DNA of 64,000 nucleotides from Buddleja alternifolia (lineage: Eukaryota > Streptophyta > Magnoliopsida > Lamiales > Scrophulariaceae): positions 121,200 through 185,199 of the forward strand of contig WHWC01000144.1 in assembly GCA_019426215.1 (NCBI GenBank). The letters are read 5' to 3'. Shown here one piece after another: positions 1-10,190 of this stretch. A program made the translations under genes and the position numbers. Position 1 is the first letter of the stretch. Each line of letters begins with the position of its first letter. The notes under the pieces were generated by a model. It had not been told where the DNA came from. It searched no databases and saw only the letters and a list, made by a program, of their open reading frames with translations.

Positions 1-16
1 GTGCCGTTGCCGGGGA
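1..16 (+). other. Retrotransposon primer binding site (tRNA-Asp type)
   Basis: The sequence gtgccgttgccgggga resembles the complement of the tRNA-Asp 3' end (tggcgccgttgccgggga) used for minus-strand priming by Athila/Tat gypsy elements. It has one substitution, and the leading bases are cut off by the window edge. Confidence 0.7.
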
Positions 17-114
17 CTTGTTTAATTTTAGTTTTTGATTTTATTGCAAGCTTTTAGCATTTATTTTATCTTTATTAAATTTTTTTATTATTTTTCTTAC
101 ACTCTTAGCTCGCA

Positions 115-1074
115 ATGGCTAGAAATTTTCCAGATATGACTCTTCCGGAGAATCAATTATGGCTGCAAAGCGTCATTCAATTCGCAAAGGATAGCAATTT
201 TCCTGATATGACACTACCGGAGAATCAATTATGGCTGCAAAGCGTCATTGAAGCGTGTTATGCACAAAGGTTCTTTCCACAACATTACCAAGAAAGAATT
301 CCTACGCCGGAGGAACAACTTGATAACACCATTGGAGAGCTCCACTTTATGATGAAGGGCGCACGGCGGGAAATGAAGGAGATGAATCATCAACTCAAGC
401 AACTAACGAGCGACATATCTGAGAAAGTACCATGGGCATTGCTTGGTACCACTGAGATAGATCAAAATGAGGAATTCAACACCGTGATGTTGAATGAAAT
501 GAAGTTGGAAAATTCGAAAGCAGATTCCTCCAACGATGAGCATTCGACTCCTATCCTTTCTGAGGGTGTTGACATTTCTTTACTTTCTTCCCTAGCCACA
601 GGTAAATCGGTATTTGATGCCGACAATGGTAAGTTGTTATTGAATGTAGGAGATGACATGGTTAATTTCGATAACTATGAGGTTTTTGAGCATCTAATTG
701 ATTTTGATTTGTCTTTACACATTGATGTTTTTGATCCTTTTAGTGTTGAGCACTTTCATGAAAAACAAGCCAATAATCTTCAACATCCATACATGATGGA
801 GCTGAAATATGTCAAGGTGATTGGTGAAGAAAAACGAGACATTATCTCTAGCTTGGCGAAAAATCTGCACCACCATCCGGAGCATGAGGAAGAAAAGGTA
901 ATAGAGGTATTGAGGGGCTATAAAAAAACTCGTGAGTGGATGATTGCTTGGTCTAACCCTAGGATATGTAGCACAAATAATTGGTCAATCTTCACTACAA
1001 AGGGCAAAAGGTTGAAGCGATACCCAATAGTGGATTGGAGAACGAATAAGGCATTCATACATAAACCGCCTTGA
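115..1074 (+). pseudogene. Chimeric gag/pol-remnant ORF of the gypsy element
   Basis: An open frame of 319 codons begins at the first ATG after the primer site. A 24-residue segment (core NFPDMTLPENQLWLQSVI) is present twice in tandem (repeat starts at 124 and 196, 72 bp apart). Residues about 70-110 are acidic and helical, as in Athila gag leaders. Near the C-terminus, 'LKYVKVIGEEKRDIISSLAK' and 'EEKVIEVLRGYKKTREWMIA' resemble the segment just before reverse transcriptase in Athila pol (family pattern LKYAYLGE..LPVIISS and EEKLL.VLR.HKKAIGW). I infer that an internal deletion joined a gag-side leader to the edge of pol. There is no zinc knuckle and no catalytic domain. It could be translated but is unlikely to form a working capsid. 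Confidence 0.55.
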
Positions 1075-2748
1075 GCTAATCTCTTACATAAAGTCAAACT
1101 AGTGACTTTAAAAGAGCGCTTCTTGGGAGGCAACCCAAGCTTTGTGAGTTTTCTTTTGTTTTTTTTTTTTTTTTTTGCTTTTCGTTTTATTTGTTTTGTC
1201 TAAGCATGCACTTTTGGCATGTGTGTTAATATGCTTGATGGTTTGTTTGATAAGTATATTGAACATGTTAGTAGCAATTTTCCGTTGTTTTGAGAGGCCT
1301 ATTTTGATGAGATGAGTTTGATTTGGAACATATTTGTGATGAAGGATTGTTTTTCAACAATCCTTGATTGTAAGTACTCTTATACCTTTTGCATGCGTTT
1401 ATGTGAGACAACATTGGGGACAATGTTGAGTTTTAGTATGGGGGTGGTATGAGTAGTGCTTATTGATTTTATTTGTCATGTGATCTTGTTTTTAGCTCAA
1501 GTTTGGGGGAATCGTTGCTATTGCATGTGTTTTGTGCTAATTTTTTGAGAAAAATCAAGCATATGTATATAAAAAAAAAATTATATATATTTTCTTTCCA
1601 ATTGATGCATTGAAATTGATTAACTTGGAAAAATGGCATGAATTCTTGAAATAATTTGAATTTAATAGAATATATATATATATATATATCTTTGAAATTG
1701 CTCGTGGAGACACTAGACTAGGATTGATTCTTTAGATGATTCACATTGCACAATGAATCGAGGGTAGAGGAGTTGAGAGGATAACCATCTTGAGACACTT
1801 AAGGAGTTTTTCCCGGAAATATTAACTTAGATTTCTCATCAGGTTATAAGTTAAGTAGTAATTTTATATGCTAAACAATGAATTGAAAAGGTTGAATTTT
1901 GGTATGACCAAAAGTGGTCAGGCTAATACGTACCGGAGGTGAAAAGTTTCATGCCTACATACTGTACTATTATGCCAATTTGAGCTTTGCTCAAGCCAAA
2001 AAGAAGTGAATTGGTGTAAAGATCTAGTTTTATTTCGTGGCCTTCAACACTCGAGTGATTAAACTCTTAGGAGTGTCTCTATACTTAATGCCCCAAAACT
2101 ATCTAGTTTGGGAGTCATTGGTCTAAAGCTTGCTACATGGGTGTCATAGAAAGCCTAATGGAATAAAACATTGCACATGATCTAGCCTTAATGAAGTTTA
2201 AATGGAAATTTCATATGAATTGAAAGTTGAATGTTTGAGATAATGAAATTTAAATGGCTATGAGATTTTCTATAATTCTTGTGCTTTGCGTTTGATCGAA
2301 AGTTGATAGATATGGGATTAATGTCCAAAATTTGGTAAGGATGCCTCTCGACTATAATACCTTAGATTTATTTTTCACTACACCCTAGAGAGTCTTTTCA
2401 AGTATTGGTGTCACATGAGCAAAAGTAGTTGATATGTATATATATTTGTGAACTTTAAAAGGTTGATTTTATGCCATTCATTCTTGTTGATCATGTTGAC
2501 GTGTATTGATTTGGTTGGGATTGAAAATTTGTTAGATTTTGTGGGTATATCGTATGCAAACCCTCACGAGACTATAACTCGTCCTTTGAGGTAACTCAAG
2601 GGTTTAAAGGCATGTTGCACCCGCTAAGTGCAATCGTTTACTCCACGAAAGTGAGTTAGTTAGTTGTTTTGTTTTCTCCCTTTGAATGATGTTGATCTTG
2701 TCTTATAGCTCTCATTGCTCGAGGACGATCAATGGGTAAGTTTGGGGG

Positions 2749-4619
2749 TGTTGATAGGGTGTGAATTTACATGTTTTAAAGCCTCATATTTATTGGATTT
2801 ATATTGGTTTATGCATGATTTATACCACATTTGCGTTTAATTTGTGTGCTTATCGAGTAAAGGTGGAAAATCACTACAATAGAGGAATAACGCACGCAAA
2901 TACAGACTTTATGCATATTTCGAGTTCGAATTTGAGGACGTCTCCTTCAACAAAGTTGTTTATCTCTGTGTTAGCGTCACTTGACAACTTGAATCATCCA
3001 AATCAGAGGTCTTTGGAGAGAGTTATGAAGGAAATACAATTATTGCGCCGAACAGAGAAGTACATGTACCAGGATACGCCCCAACGCCCTCCTAGTCATG
3101 CCTAGGTGTGGATAGTCCAAATGTTACTCCTTTTTAGCCTAAATTCCAGCATTATATGATGGGTAAGAATCACTTTTGGCCATAATTCAGCACATGTGTT
3201 GAGGGGTTGTCATAAGTGTGTTTCTTGGTAGATTTACTTTATGGGCGCCAAATCAGAAACAACCTCCATGTTGAAACGTAATTTAGGTATACTTAGCGAC
3301 CGAATTGGACAAAATGTCCTTCTGGAAAGTTGTAGATCTATGTGTTATCTGCACATGGGGACTTGAATCATCCAATTTGGAGATCTGTGGAGAAGTTTAT
3401 GAGGAAAATACTAAAACTGCGCTGGAAAGCAAGAAAATGGCAGCATGGATGTGTTTTGTTGAAGTTTTCACATGGTTATGCTTGGTGGAATTCTTAAGGG
3501 CCTAAAGTTCAGAATTTTTTTAGCTGGTTGGAATCTTAAAAGCCAAACCTTAAGCATCACCTTAGGTGGAATTCTCATTGGGGAACTTTAATGGAAATTC
3601 TTAATGCATACTTTAGTGGAATTTTGGCTGTAAAAGGAGGGGGAACCCATACTCTTCATCATTCACTATCAATTTCAGATTCACTCTCAATTTCAGATTC
3701 TTGGAGGAGAAGAGGAGGAGGAACCGGTCCTCAAGCTTCATTCATCACTATTCTTCATCATTCTAAGAGGAGAAAGCTAGGAATTGAAGCTCCAATCAAG
3801 GAGTTCCATCATTGTTCAATTAGAGGGAGTTTTATAACTTTTCATTTCATTTATGTCTATTACCATGTGTATTAATTCATTATTGTTTCTCATATTATCC
3901 ATCATGCACTAAATTCATAAGACTAAGGCCATGTAAGGTCAAATTGTGATATATGCTTATAATAGATGATTGTTGAGGTTATTCTTATATTGTTATGTGA
4001 TGTGAATTTGTGTTTTTACCTATCTTGCATATACTTGATCACTATATGTTAGAATCTTATGCCTAGGTGAATATTTCGGGAGAAAATTGACTTAGGGTGC
4101 AAGAAATTCACATCATGACCCGCAACTAATGAGGAATTGCCCTAGACATAGGTAAAGATTCCCGGGTGAAGTTGTTCGATTCTAATCGAGTGAACTCTAG
4201 TACGTTAATGCATGTTTAGTGGTTAGATTTCCGGATAGAAATATTTGGGAAATCACGATCTAAGCATAGGAGTTTATACGCGAGACATCGGTTATTCTCT
4301 ACCCTCGGAGCTCTCACCATAACAATATAAGCATAACTCTCCAACGAGAACCTCTATAAGTATATTTGATCAATTTGGACCTAGCATGTGCCTTAGTCTC
4401 TCTTTACATATTTGTTTAAAATCATTTGTGCAACCTCGTTCTTATTGTACGCATTTTACATTCAATTTACTTTAATTGTATTTATTCTTTATCGTTATAA
4501 AATCTTAAACTAGAATTCAAGTCCTTGTGGTTCGACAACCCGGACTTCTTTTTGTCCACTTTATTACTATACACGACTAGTGCACTTGCTACTATAGCAC
4601 GTTAACTTTTAGCGTGTCA
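2749..4619 (+). mobile_element. 3' LTR of the gypsy element
   Basis: It begins tgttgataggg directly after the polypurine tract and ends agcgtgtca. The last 120 bp contain lineage-typical phrases (gtggttcgacaacccggac; ttattactatacacgac) found just before LTR ends in Athila/Tat elements. Its length is about 1.87 kb. The 5' edge could be at 2749 or 2752. Short open frames inside (for example 2761-3105) show no protein family signal and are taken as chance. Confidence 0.7.
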
Positions 4620-4904
4620 CCAAGTAATCCATTTTTCAAAGAATTTTTGAGATTTTTTCTGAGAAATTGAGTGTAATATTATTTTTTTGGATATTTTTGA
4701 GAGATGTTTAACAAATGTAATTTTGATGAAAAAAATCTCTGAAAAATCGAAAAATGGGAAACAACATCCCATCCCATCCAATCGGAGCCCACAGTCAATT
4801 TTTGAAACATTTGGTGTTGATGGTTTTTCTTTTGTTGATCTCTGATAGGAGCCCATATAAATTGGAACCTTTTTTTTCTTTTGTAAGGAAAATGGTAATA
4901 TTAT
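4620..4904. other. Spacer with no recognised feature
   Basis: AT-rich sequence between the gypsy 3' LTR and the NLR1 downstream block. I see no gene or repeat structure that I can support. Confidence 0.5.
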
Positions 4905-5467
4905 AAATCAAAGGGAAGCTAAATCAGCTTCAAGCAAAGTTACATTTAAAGAAAATTAGAAGTAGAGTAGAAATTCTAAATTATCTCAAATACTTTAAGA
5001 CGTCACAAGTCAAAACAGTCAGCATGGTAAGAAATATAGCTCAAAAATGAAATTCTGAAAAATTTTAAGGTGGATCGGGAGTGTTGCTTCTTCAAAATGA
5101 GTGGGGTGATTTTCACACCCACCCCAAGTGTTTGTGTGGTTAAAAATGGATCGGAAGCAACACTTTCAATTCACCATAGAATTACCTGAAATCCTCAAGT
5201 TAACCCCACACTACGAGTTGCTCAAAATGAAATCTTTAATTTAACGACATATTACATTTTTTGAAAAAATAAAAAGAATTTAATAAGAGAATACAAAACA
5301 GTGAACTGAAGTTGAAATATCGCAGGCAGCTTCATTCGTCTTCTTCCATGAATTAGTACCACGATGTTGAAGGGGCAACTACAAACCAAAAAGCGAAAAA
5401 AAATAAATATAAAAAAGAAGAAGATGCACACAGTAACTATATGTGTGCACTTTTTGAAGGACTCAAA
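4905..5467 (-). other. Displaced downstream block (terminal exon/3' UTR region) of NLR1
   Basis: This stretch is homologous to 35570-35975, which lies directly 3' of NLR3, and to 51560-51900 downstream of NLR4. Shared landmarks are gttacatttaaagaaaa, catgaattagtaccacg and caaaaagcgaaaaaa, in the same order. In NLR3 this block follows the donor at the end of the large exon and could hold a terminal exon (near 35800-35890, with a ttcag acceptor on the minus strand). Here it ends at 5467, exactly at the Helitron 5' terminus, and continues at 15129. A small foldback insertion (about 5070-5185, arms ggatcggg..gttgcttc and gaagcaaca) interrupts it. It is inferred to belong to NLR1, 14.5 kb away. 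Confidence 0.75.
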
Positions 5468-5689
5468 TCTATATCTATTCTAAAAGTGTGAATGATTTAG
5501 GGTGATTTACATGATTTACAACTTTTGAATTAGGACCCAAATAACCCTATTCTAATATTATCCTAATCATCAAATATTAAATAAAATATGAACATTAAAA
5601 AGAAGATACATTATGCATGCACTTGTAATTAATATTTTTTGACAATGTGATTAATAATTTTTGACCATCTTAATGGCCGCCAGGTTGAG

Positions 5690-5990
5690 AGCATGCCAAT
5701 GGCCACTAGGTCACCTCTGCCAAATCATTTCTCCTCCAATTCTCTGTTATATTCCAACACTAGCATGTTAACCTCATCCAAGCAATCCGAAGAATTATCT
5801 GACTTCAATAATATTCGGGGCGCACATCCCAAAGGTAGGACGCCAGCATAAACTATCTTCCTCACATTATTTGCATAAAGATTTCTTATAGCATTAGTCC
5901 GGATCTTCTGTAATTTAATATTAAGTGTGTAAAATTTAATTTTTTGGCTTTATCTCATGTCTCAGGTGGAATCGCGATTTTGAATGTATG
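5690..5990. repeat. Degenerate copy of a Helitron-internal repeated gene fragment
   Basis: Phrases here (ctctgccaaatcattt, gatcttctgtaattt, catgtctcaggtggaat) recur at 13170-13390 and 14270-14460 in the same order. This copy is the most diverged. An ATG-led open stretch at 5767-5834 ends cccaaag before a gtagga donor-like site, so it could be a first exon of the Helitron gene, but that is speculative. Confidence 0.45.
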
Positions 5991-6729
5991 TATAGTGCCC
6001 TATTTTTGTTGTATTCTATGAAATCTGTTTTTTATTTTTTCTCTTTTTGATTTGTATGTTAAAACTCTAAAGTAAGTTTCTGGAGGATCAATTTTTATGT
6101 TTATAAATGCATTGAATAATGCTATACTTTTCACCAGCGGTGATGATTTTTCCTTGTTTTTTCCCTTTTTTGTTTCTTTGTCTATTTTCCTATCTAGATT
6201 ATCATTTTATTTAATTGATTTTTCATTCTTTTGCCGCCATCTGATTTGTTTCAAGCAAGATTGAAAAGTCATCGTTTTATTTGGATTTATGTATGTGTAT
6301 ATATATAGTCAATAAGGAAATTTTATATTGGTAGAAATGTCAATTGGTTTCCAGCAATAACATGAACCATTAAGAACCCCATAACACTTAAAAGAAGAAA
6401 TGCATTTTAATACCGAGAGTAGTTAAGTAGTATTCTGATGGATTTTATGCCGAGTATGAATTTCATATATACATACATATATATATATAGTTGTCTTTTG
6501 GTTGAATCAAAAACTTGAAACTATTGAAGTGAGAAACTAATTCTCCGGCTTTATCTCATGTCTAGGTGGAAATGAATCCCAATTTTGAATGTATGTATAG
6601 TGCTCTGTTTTTTACTTTTTCTCTTATATTTTAGAGGTATTCATATAATGATAGAATTTCATGATTCTTTTCCCTACCAAACTGCATTATAGTATCTACG
6701 ACTTACAAATTATGATCGTGTCCACTTTT

Positions 6730-6795
6730 TAACAAGTATTTTCAAAAGTGGTGATGCATAAACTATCTTTCGTATTGAATTCCAACTAAAGTAAT
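6730..6795 (+). repeat. Degenerate duplicate of a Helitron exon
   Basis: The sequence caagtattttcaaaagtgg...attgaattccaacta resembles the exon at 8242-8299 (caagactttccaaaagtgg...attgaattccaactc) over about 60 bp. The same reading frame stays open until a TAA near the end. It is inferred to be an exon duplication within the element. Confidence 0.5.
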
Positions 6796-6806
6796 GGCGC
6801 TTTGTT

Positions 6807-7241
6807 TCATTTCTTCCAAATTTCTCCTCCTTTTTCCAATTTTGAGGTAATTATCTATTTTAATTTAATTTGTAATTTTATGCTTATAAATTTAGATACA
6901 ATTTTTATGATTTATTTAGAATTTGTGGTGCTTGTTTAATTTAATACTTTTCCCTAAAATTCATGTTTGGAATGTTTTTAATGAGATTGCTCCTAACAAA
7001 ATTATTGAAACTTATATAAGATATTGTTTGCAGCTTCTCACAAACAAACGGTATCTTATAACTATCATCTGCAAAGTGGACATTTGTTTTCTTGAAATTG
7101 ATGTGTCTTAACTCTGGCATCTCAAATATTTCACATGGTATATGAATATAAGACCTAAGCGAAACAACTAAGGTTACAAATTAAATTAAAATAGATAATT
7201 ACCTCAAAATTGGAAAAAGGAGGAGAAATTTGGAAGAAATG
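6807..7241. repeat. Inverted repeat with about 68-bp near-perfect arms
   Basis: Positions 6807-6875 (from catttcttccaaatttctcc to ttaatttgtaa) are the reverse complement of 7174-7241, with about 300 bp between them. The arms are almost identical, so the structure is recent or maintained. A transcript would fold into a long stem. No flanking target duplication was established. Confidence 0.75.
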
Positions 7242-7269
7242 AGAAGAAAGAAGAACTTTCGACTTTGTG

Positions 7270-7700
7270 TTGTTCAATAATTTTGAAAAGATAAAGGGGA
7301 TGGTGAGAGAGATGAGAGATTGGAGAGGGGAGATGGATGGAAAAATGCAGAGAGTTGGGATGTAGGGAGGAAGAGGAAGAAGAGAGAAAAAAAAGAAGAG
7401 AGAAAGAGAGATAAAAAAAAAAACTTTAAATCTGAATGGCGCACCCTAACGTAAAATTTGAAAAAAAAAATCGCAGCAAAATAAAAAAAAATGAAAAGTG
7501 GGTGCGCCATTACTAGGGGTGTATGCGGTCGGGTTCGGGCGGTTTTATGGAAAAAATTCAACCCGACCCGATATATGCGGGTTGACAAAATAACAAACCG
7601 AAACCGCATAATTGTCTTTTCAAACCAAGCGGTTCGGTTCGGTCGGGTTTAATGTATTTAGCGGGCGGTTTGGCGGGTTATCGATAATGACAGTAAATCC
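7270..7700. repeat. Purine-rich tract followed by a cggttcggtcggg repeat segment
   Basis: Positions 7290-7430 on the plus strand are almost entirely A and G (a CT-rich leader on the minus strand). Positions 7510-7690 contain alternating gcggtcggg/cggttcgg phrases typical of one end of plant hAT-like MITEs. Open frames here are low-complexity and are not called. Confidence 0.35.
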
Positions 7701-8241
7701 TTTAAGAGATTTTAGATAACAGATAATTCCTTCTTTTCTTAATTGATAATTATTAGTATTCATTTAATTAATTAACTTGAGTTTAGATTGTGGTTAAGGA
7801 AATAAAATATACACCATTAGATGAAGTCTAAAACAATGTGTCAACCATTGAAATATTTTATGAAATCATTCACATTAATTAATTATATCAATGCCAAGAT
7901 ACTTATATATTGAGTTTATTGAGAAAGTCTCTTTGTTGTTCTATCATTTCTAATTTATGAATATTTGAATATTATATATAGAGTTGAGTTCACTTTGTCG
8001 TGTCTACTGTGGGAATAGTATCAATTACTGTCATCCACTAATAAAAACTAATTTTAGTGGTTCTATGGTATAAAGTGAATAACCACGTTCTTAAAGAGTG
8101 TTGGGCCTAATATGATTTGCAAAGTTGTCCTACGGATTTAACTAAATTATTTGTTCAATAGGGCTTTATAAACAAAATTTGTGGATAGAAATATAGTCCA
8201 TATATGTGTTCTAATAGATTTTCATAATGTTCATTTTGCAG

Positions 8242-9233
8242 CAAGACTTTCCAAAAGTGGTTATTCATAAGCAATCTTCCATATTGAATTCCAACTCAGG
8301 TAATGGTGACTGTCACTTCATACATTTAGTTATTGCAAAAAAACATGAATGTTACGCTTATTAAAAATTTGTAATTTGTTTTTATATTGAAACAGAGGAT
8401 TCAAAACTAAGAAGATTGGATTTAATGAAAAGGAAATATGTCAACTTCAATAGTAGCGAAAGACAGGATCATATAGATAAAGTAAATGAGCTGAAGAAAA
8501 CAACAAGCATGGATACATCAACAGCTGTGGTAAAGAGAAACCGTTACCAAAACTTTGGCGAGGAGGAGAAAAAAAAATATACTAAATATGTTAATGAATT
8601 GCGAAAGGAACGAAAGGTGCTTGCATCATCTTCAACTACAGACTTGAATTACAGAAATGATCAAAACTCAGAAGTTGATATGGATAAACTTAAGAAAGGA
8701 AAGAAAACAAAGAGCATGGACATACCAATAGTTGGGGTGAAGAAAAGTCGTTACCAAAACACGAATGCGGAGGAGAAGCTAAAATATACTGAACATGTTA
8801 ATGACTTGCGCAAGCAGCGAAAGATGCGTGAGTCCTCTTCAAGTGCATCCTTGAATAACCAAAACGATAAAAATAGAGAAGTTCATATGCATCAAGTTAA
8901 GGAGCGCAAGAAAGCACAGAACACGAATATACCGATTGTTCCGGTGAATAGTAATCGTTACCAAAAAATGAATGAGGAGGAGAAACAAAAATATACTCAA
9001 TATGTTAATGAATTGCAAAAACAGCGAAAGATGCGTGCAGCCTCCTCAAGTGCAATCTTGAACAGCCGAAATAACCAAAAAACAGAAGTCCCTTGGCTTC
9101 TGAGAGCTCAAATGATTCTAAATGAATTCGAAGGTTATACATTTAAAGTTTGTAGGAGAAGGACAGACATCTAATATCAATCATGTTCCACCTATCTCTT
9201 ATAATGAAGATGGTGATATTTCTGAAGAACAAG
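8242..9233 (+). pseudogene. Helitron gene 5' exons with three to four 69-residue tandem protein repeats
   Basis: Exon 8242-8299 (after ttttgcag, before ggtaatgg) joins in frame to an exon starting at 8396 (after gaaacag). The long exon encodes a lysine-rich, probably coiled or basic, protein with repeats of exactly 69 codons: RYQNFGEEEKKKYTKYVNEL, RYQNTNAEEKLKYTEHVNDL and RYQKMNEEEKQKYTQYVNEL begin at 8542, 8749 and 8956 (207 bp apart). An earlier weak copy starts near 8425. Each repeat continues into RKQRKM-like and SSS..LN..N motifs. A frameshift near 9165 separates the repeats from the ...DISEEQ segment that ends at the 9233/9234 donor. The function is unknown; the position suggests the N-terminal part of the Rep/helicase protein. 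Confidence 0.6.
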
Positions 9234-9754
9234 GTACATTACAAAAACAAAAACATATATGTGCATTATACTATGACCATGTCATTTTTCTTACTAAAAT
9301 TCAATATTTTATTTTTTGCTTTTAAGTTATTAACTGCACTTTTATATTCATAGTTATATATGTTTCTAGCTAAATCATAACACATAAAATTAATTTTAAA
9401 GATACAATTATTTTTTATATGCATAAAAAATAATGATCATTATTTTCTTCTTTGTAAAAACCTTGTCATTTTTGCAATAGAACCTCTTCTTTTAAGAATC
9501 CATTATTTAAATTCAGTTACAATGCTTAATAACCTATTCATTGATTTAATAATTTTTTTACCCGCAAAAATCGATAATTGAATGATTGCATTAATATATT
9601 TTCATCATATATTTATAGCTTATTGTCTATCCATATATGTCAAGTTTATCATAGAAGTTTGTTTGATAGGATCATAATCAATTTTCAAACAATATATATT
9701 TCTCTATTCAAAGTTATTAATTTGAAATTATTCCTCTAAATACAAATGATGCAG

Positions 9755-9835
9755 TTAATAATACAACTGGAAATGAGGAATTTGGAGCACCACATAATTT
9801 GTCTATGGATGATACTCTTACTCAAGAACAAGAAG
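9755..9835 (+). pseudogene. 81-bp phase-1 mini-exon B of the Helitron gene
   Basis: It is preceded by gatgcag and followed by gtgtgt. It encodes (V)NNTTGNEEFGAPHN..TLTQEQE and ends GAAG before GT. Length and phase equal those of exon C at 9934-10014, and the upstream exon also ends in a similar EEQ motif, so these look like tandem exon duplications that keep the frame. Confidence 0.6.
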
Positions 9836-9933
9836 GTGTGTACTTAAAATTTTTCAATTAGATATCATGTTAATATTTTTGACATTGTTCCTTTTTTATT
9901 TTGAGAATATTTGCCTAATTGATAATGTAACAG

Positions 9934-10014
9934 TGAATAATTCATTTGCTAATGATCCTACTGGAGTACCAATTTTTTCTTCCACAGATGAAATTGTTTC
10001 CCAAGAACAAGAAG
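9934..10014 (+). pseudogene. 81-bp phase-1 mini-exon C of the Helitron gene
   Basis: It is preceded by gtaacag and followed by gtacga. It encodes (V)NNSFANDPTGVP..EIVSQEQE with the same length, phase and end motif as exon B. It splices in frame to the exon starting at 10191 (after acttgcag), which continues VVVQQSNKKVSCREY, the usual lead-in to the Helitron Rep domain. Confidence 0.6.
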
Positions 10015-10190
10015 GTACGAATTCATTTTAAGTGCTTACCAAAAAAAACACAAAATTTAAGTAAATAATGAAATATTCATTGACGAAGCATTAATTTTTT
10101 AAAAAATTTAAATTTCTTTGAAAGGTTTCAACATTCATAAATATTTTTTATTCATCTTGACAATATTTTTACTTATATTTGTACTTGCAG

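Larger units (their letters stand above)
1..4619 (+). mobile_element. 3' part of a Ty3/gypsy (Athila/Tat-like) retrotransposon, internally deleted
   Basis: The window opens with gtgccgttgccgggga, which matches the primer binding site complementary to the tRNA-Asp 3' end that Athila/Tat elements use, so the 5' LTR must lie just outside. An ORF follows (115-1074), then the lineage-typical motif cgcttcttgggaggcaaccc near 1115, long noncoding DNA with 'ttggggacaatgt' near 1414, a polypurine tract ending gtttgggggtg near 2740-2750, and a 3' LTR. Most of pol, including RT, RNase H and integrase, is absent, so this is a non-autonomous deletion derivative. The target duplication cannot be checked because the other end is off the window. 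Confidence 0.8.

Noticed and set aside
2761..3875. Three small frames inside the gypsy 3' LTR
   Set aside because: They lie in LTR sequence, have no family signal, and LTRs of this group do not encode proteins.
6790..7515. Element bounded by agtaatggcgc / gcgccattact
   Set aside because: The 11-bp match is suggestive, but the left copy is also homologous to the exon/intron border at 8297, and no target duplication is present.
7274..7609. 111-codon minus-strand frame full of Phe, Ser and Leu
   Set aside because: Low complexity from the purine-rich tract.
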